Position numbers and translations under genes: made by a program
NCBI RefSeq assembly: GCF_002875945.1
Contig: NZ_MCZK01000168.1
Span: forward strand, 87,801-151,800
Length of the DNA: 64,000 nt
DNA from: Vibrio lentus
GTDB taxonomy: Bacteria > Pseudomonadota > Gammaproteobacteria > Enterobacterales > Vibrionaceae
Reading direction: 5' to 3'
Shown here: in pieces, positions 62,178 through 64,000 of the stretch
Position numbering within the stretch: position 1 is the first letter of the stretch
Layout of the letters: each line of letters starts with the position of its first letter
The notes under the pieces: generated by a model
The model's database searches: none
Seen by the model: only the letters and a program-made list of their open reading frames with translations
Told to the model about the DNA's origin: nothing

Positions 62178-63950
62178 ATGTACAACCAAAAGTACGCCAT
62201 CTATCAAGTTTTTACGCGTTTATTTGGTAATAAAAACACTCAACATGTTCCGTGGGGCACAATAGAGCAAAATGGCGTCGGCAAATTCAATGATTTTACA
62301 AACAAAGCGCTGTCTGAAATTCGCAAACTCGGCATTACACATATTTGGTACACCGGAGTGCCACATCACGCCGTCATCAATGATTACAAACACATTGGTA
62401 TCTCAGACGATCAACCGAGCGTGGTAAAAGGTCGTGCTGGCTCACCTTACGCCGTCAAAGATTATTACTCTGTAAACCCAGATCTCGCCGACAATCCCGA
62501 GCGTCGTCAGGAAGAGTTTGAGGCATTAATCAAAAGAAGCCACGACAACGGTTTAAAGGTGATCATCGATATCGTCCCTAATCACGTTGCGCGTCATTAT
62601 GAGGGGCTAAATAACCCAGAGGGAGTCAGTGACTTTGGCGCTCACGATGACACTACGCTTGAATATCACCGAGACAATAACTTCTACTACATTCCCAACA
62701 GCGCCTTTGAACTGCCGGATGTAGAGCCAGCCTTTAGCCCACTTGGTGGTGAGCAGCACCCTAATCTGAAAGCCCCGTTTATCGAGACACCCGCTAAATG
62801 GACAGGCAACGGCTCACGCTTGGCTAAGCCGGATGTTGACGACTGGTATGAAACCATGAAGATCAATTACGGCGTGCGCCCTGATGGCTCAAAAGACTTC
62901 CCTGAGCTGCCGAGCGATTATGCACAGCGTGATCACCTAGACCATTACCACTTCTGGAAAGGCGTGAATGTGCCAGACTCTTGGATTAAATTCCGAGACA
63001 TCGCCTTGTTCTGGTTAGACAACGGTGTTGATGGGTTCCGCTACGATATGGCTGAAATGGTGCCTGTCGAGTTCTGGAGTTATCTCAACTCATCGATAAA
63101 GATGAAAAACCCCAGTGCCTTTTTAATGGCTGAGGTTTATCAACCGGACTTATACCGCGACTACATCCATCTCGGTAAAATGGACTACCTGTATGACAAA
63201 GTTGATCTGTACGATGGACTTAAAGACATCATGCAAGGCAAGGCTTCAACGGCTATCATCCCCGAAATCCAACATCAGATGATGGATATTGAACATCACA
63301 TGATGCACTTCTTGGATAACCACGATGAACAGCGCATCGCGTCTCCTGAGTTTGTCGGTGACCCGAATATAGCGAAGCCTGCAATGCTCGTCAGCGCGTT
63401 ATTAAGCAGTTCACCGACCATGATCTATTTTGGACAAGAAGTTGGCGAACCGGGAGCTGAAGATGCAGGCTTTGGACAACCCTCACGTACCTCTATATTC
63501 GATTACATCGGAGTCCCACAACACCAAAAATGGATGAACCATGGTGCATTTGATGGTGGGCTATTAGACGACAACAAAAAGCAGCTACGTCACTTCTATC
63601 AGAAGGTAATGAACTTTTCGCTTGAGCACTCTTCAATGACGGGGCAGTACGTAGACTTACACCAGAGCAATAATTTGAGTGATTCGGTTTACGCATTTCT
63701 GCGCTATGACCACCAAGAGCTCACCATTGTGGCCGCAAATTTCAGCCAGCACATCACAGAGAGAATTCACTTGACGGTTGCAAGTGATGTCATCCAAAAA
63801 CTCAAAATAGCGGATGGCAATTACTTGCTAGATGAACATATTGAAGGCGTTCACCAACAAGTATTCACCGTTGAAAATAGCATCGGAAATTTTAATATCG
63901 AATTAAAACCGCTCGCATCTTTGGTTTGGGTATTATCGTTAAATGAATAA
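62178..63950 (+). CDS. Cytoplasmic GH13 alpha-amylase-family enzyme
   Basis: Glycoside hydrolase of 590 aa. The start at 62178 has AAAGGA 9 bp upstream, and similarity begins at MYNQKYAIYQVFTRLFG. The frame upstream from 62073 is unsupported. Catalytic regions are visible: DIVPNHVAR (region I), DGFRYDMAEMVP (nucleophile Asp), FLMAEVYQP (acid/base Glu) and FLDNHDEQR (third Asp). No signal peptide is seen, so it probably acts on maltodextrins in the cytoplasm. Exact specificity is not clear. No MalT box was identified nearby. Confidence 0.88.
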   Translation: MYNQKYAIYQVFTRLFGNKNTQHVPWGTIEQNGVGKFNDFTNKALSEIRKLGITHIWYTGVPHHAVINDYKHIGISDDQPSVVKGRAGSPYAVKDYYSVNPDLADNPERRQEEFEALIKRSHDNGLKVIIDIVPNHVARHYEGLNNPEGVSDFGAHDDTTLEYHRDNNFYYIPNSAFELPDVEPAFSPLGGEQHPNLKAPFIETPAKWTGNGSRLAKPDVDDWYETMKINYGVRPDGSKDFPELPSDYAQRDHLDHYHFWKGVNVPDSWIKFRDIALFWLDNGVDGFRYDMAEMVPVEFWSYLNSSIKMKNPSAFLMAEVYQPDLYRDYIHLGKMDYLYDKVDLYDGLKDIMQGKASTAIIPEIQHQMMDIEHHMMHFLDNHDEQRIASPEFVGDPNIAKPAMLVSALLSSSPTMIYFGQEVGEPGAEDAGFGQPSRTSIFDYIGVPQHQKWMNHGAFDGGLLDDNKKQLRHFYQKVMNFSLEHSSMTGQYVDLHQSNNLSDSVYAFLRYDHQELTIVAANFSQHITERIHLTVASDVIQKLKIADGNYLLDEHIEGVHQQVFTVENSIGNFNIELKPLASLVWVLSLNE

Positions 63951-63982
63951 CCCATCTATCAATATTAGTGACCGAACAACTA

Positions 63983-64000
63983 GGCTTTGTTGCGTAATTC
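63983..64000. mobile_element. Left end of an IS5/IS903-type insertion sequence (partial)
   Basis: The last 18 bases, GGCTTTGTTGCGTAATTC, resemble the terminal inverted repeats of IS903-group IS5-family elements (GGCTTTGTTG...). The element would continue beyond the window. No transposase is visible here, so this rests on the repeat alone. Confidence 0.55.

Overview
The window is a stretch of a Vibrio genome, most likely a Splendidus-clade species and most likely its second chromosome. This is inference from gene content. The malT/malP/malQ/glgB block, lipase plus lipase chaperone, a thermolabile-haemolysin-type phospholipase, deoD, sstT, a DUF368 protein, a second RsgA and a Qrr small RNA are a Vibrio combination, and many of these genes lie on the small chromosome in V. 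cholerae. There are no rRNA or tRNA genes and no CRISPR array. The only mobile-element signal is an IS-like terminal repeat at the right edge.

Layout. 1-1.8 kb: chemoreceptor, followed by a heptamer microsatellite. 1.8-10.4 kb: five tightly packed minus-strand genes (exported prolyl oligopeptidase, TonB receptor with haem-receptor motifs, HExxH protease with a P domain and sorting tail, two DUF1566 proteins) behind a strong Fur-box match. I read this as an iron- or haem-piracy operon. 10.7-14.4 kb: lipase chaperone, lipase, and a divergent GDSL phospholipase with a Ser/Gly/His active site. 14.5-24.5 kb: DEAD-box helicase, Lpp facing an L,D-transpeptidase, deoD with a zinc-ribbon transposase-like follower, a TPR/GGDEF pair and an EamA permease. 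24.7-30.4 kb: DUF3302/HlyD pair, an ECF transporter and a frameshifted TetR-like gene. 30.4-40.9 kb: maltose/glycogen regulon (glgB, malQ, malP, with divergent malT). 40.97-41.2 kb: a Qrr quorum-sensing sRNA on the minus strand with a sigma-54 promoter and LuxO boxes. 41.4-47.4 kb: popT, a copper-delivery operon, rsgA and sstT. 47.6-48.9 kb: Sel1-repeat protein.

49.2-59.3 kb is a complete tetrathionate/thiosulfate island: ttrR-ttrS divergent from ttrBCA, followed by tsdB-tsdA. An identical 18-bp palindromic sequence lies 57-66 bp upstream of both ttrB and tsdB, which suggests that one regulator, probably TtrR, controls both the reductase and the thiosulfate dehydrogenase. ttrS is split by a -1 shift exactly at an in-phase A AAA AAC heptamer.

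59.4-64 kb: LysR regulator, Lrp regulator divergent from a LysE exporter, DUF1294 protein, a cytoplasmic GH13 enzyme, and the apparent end of an IS5/IS903-type element at the last bases.
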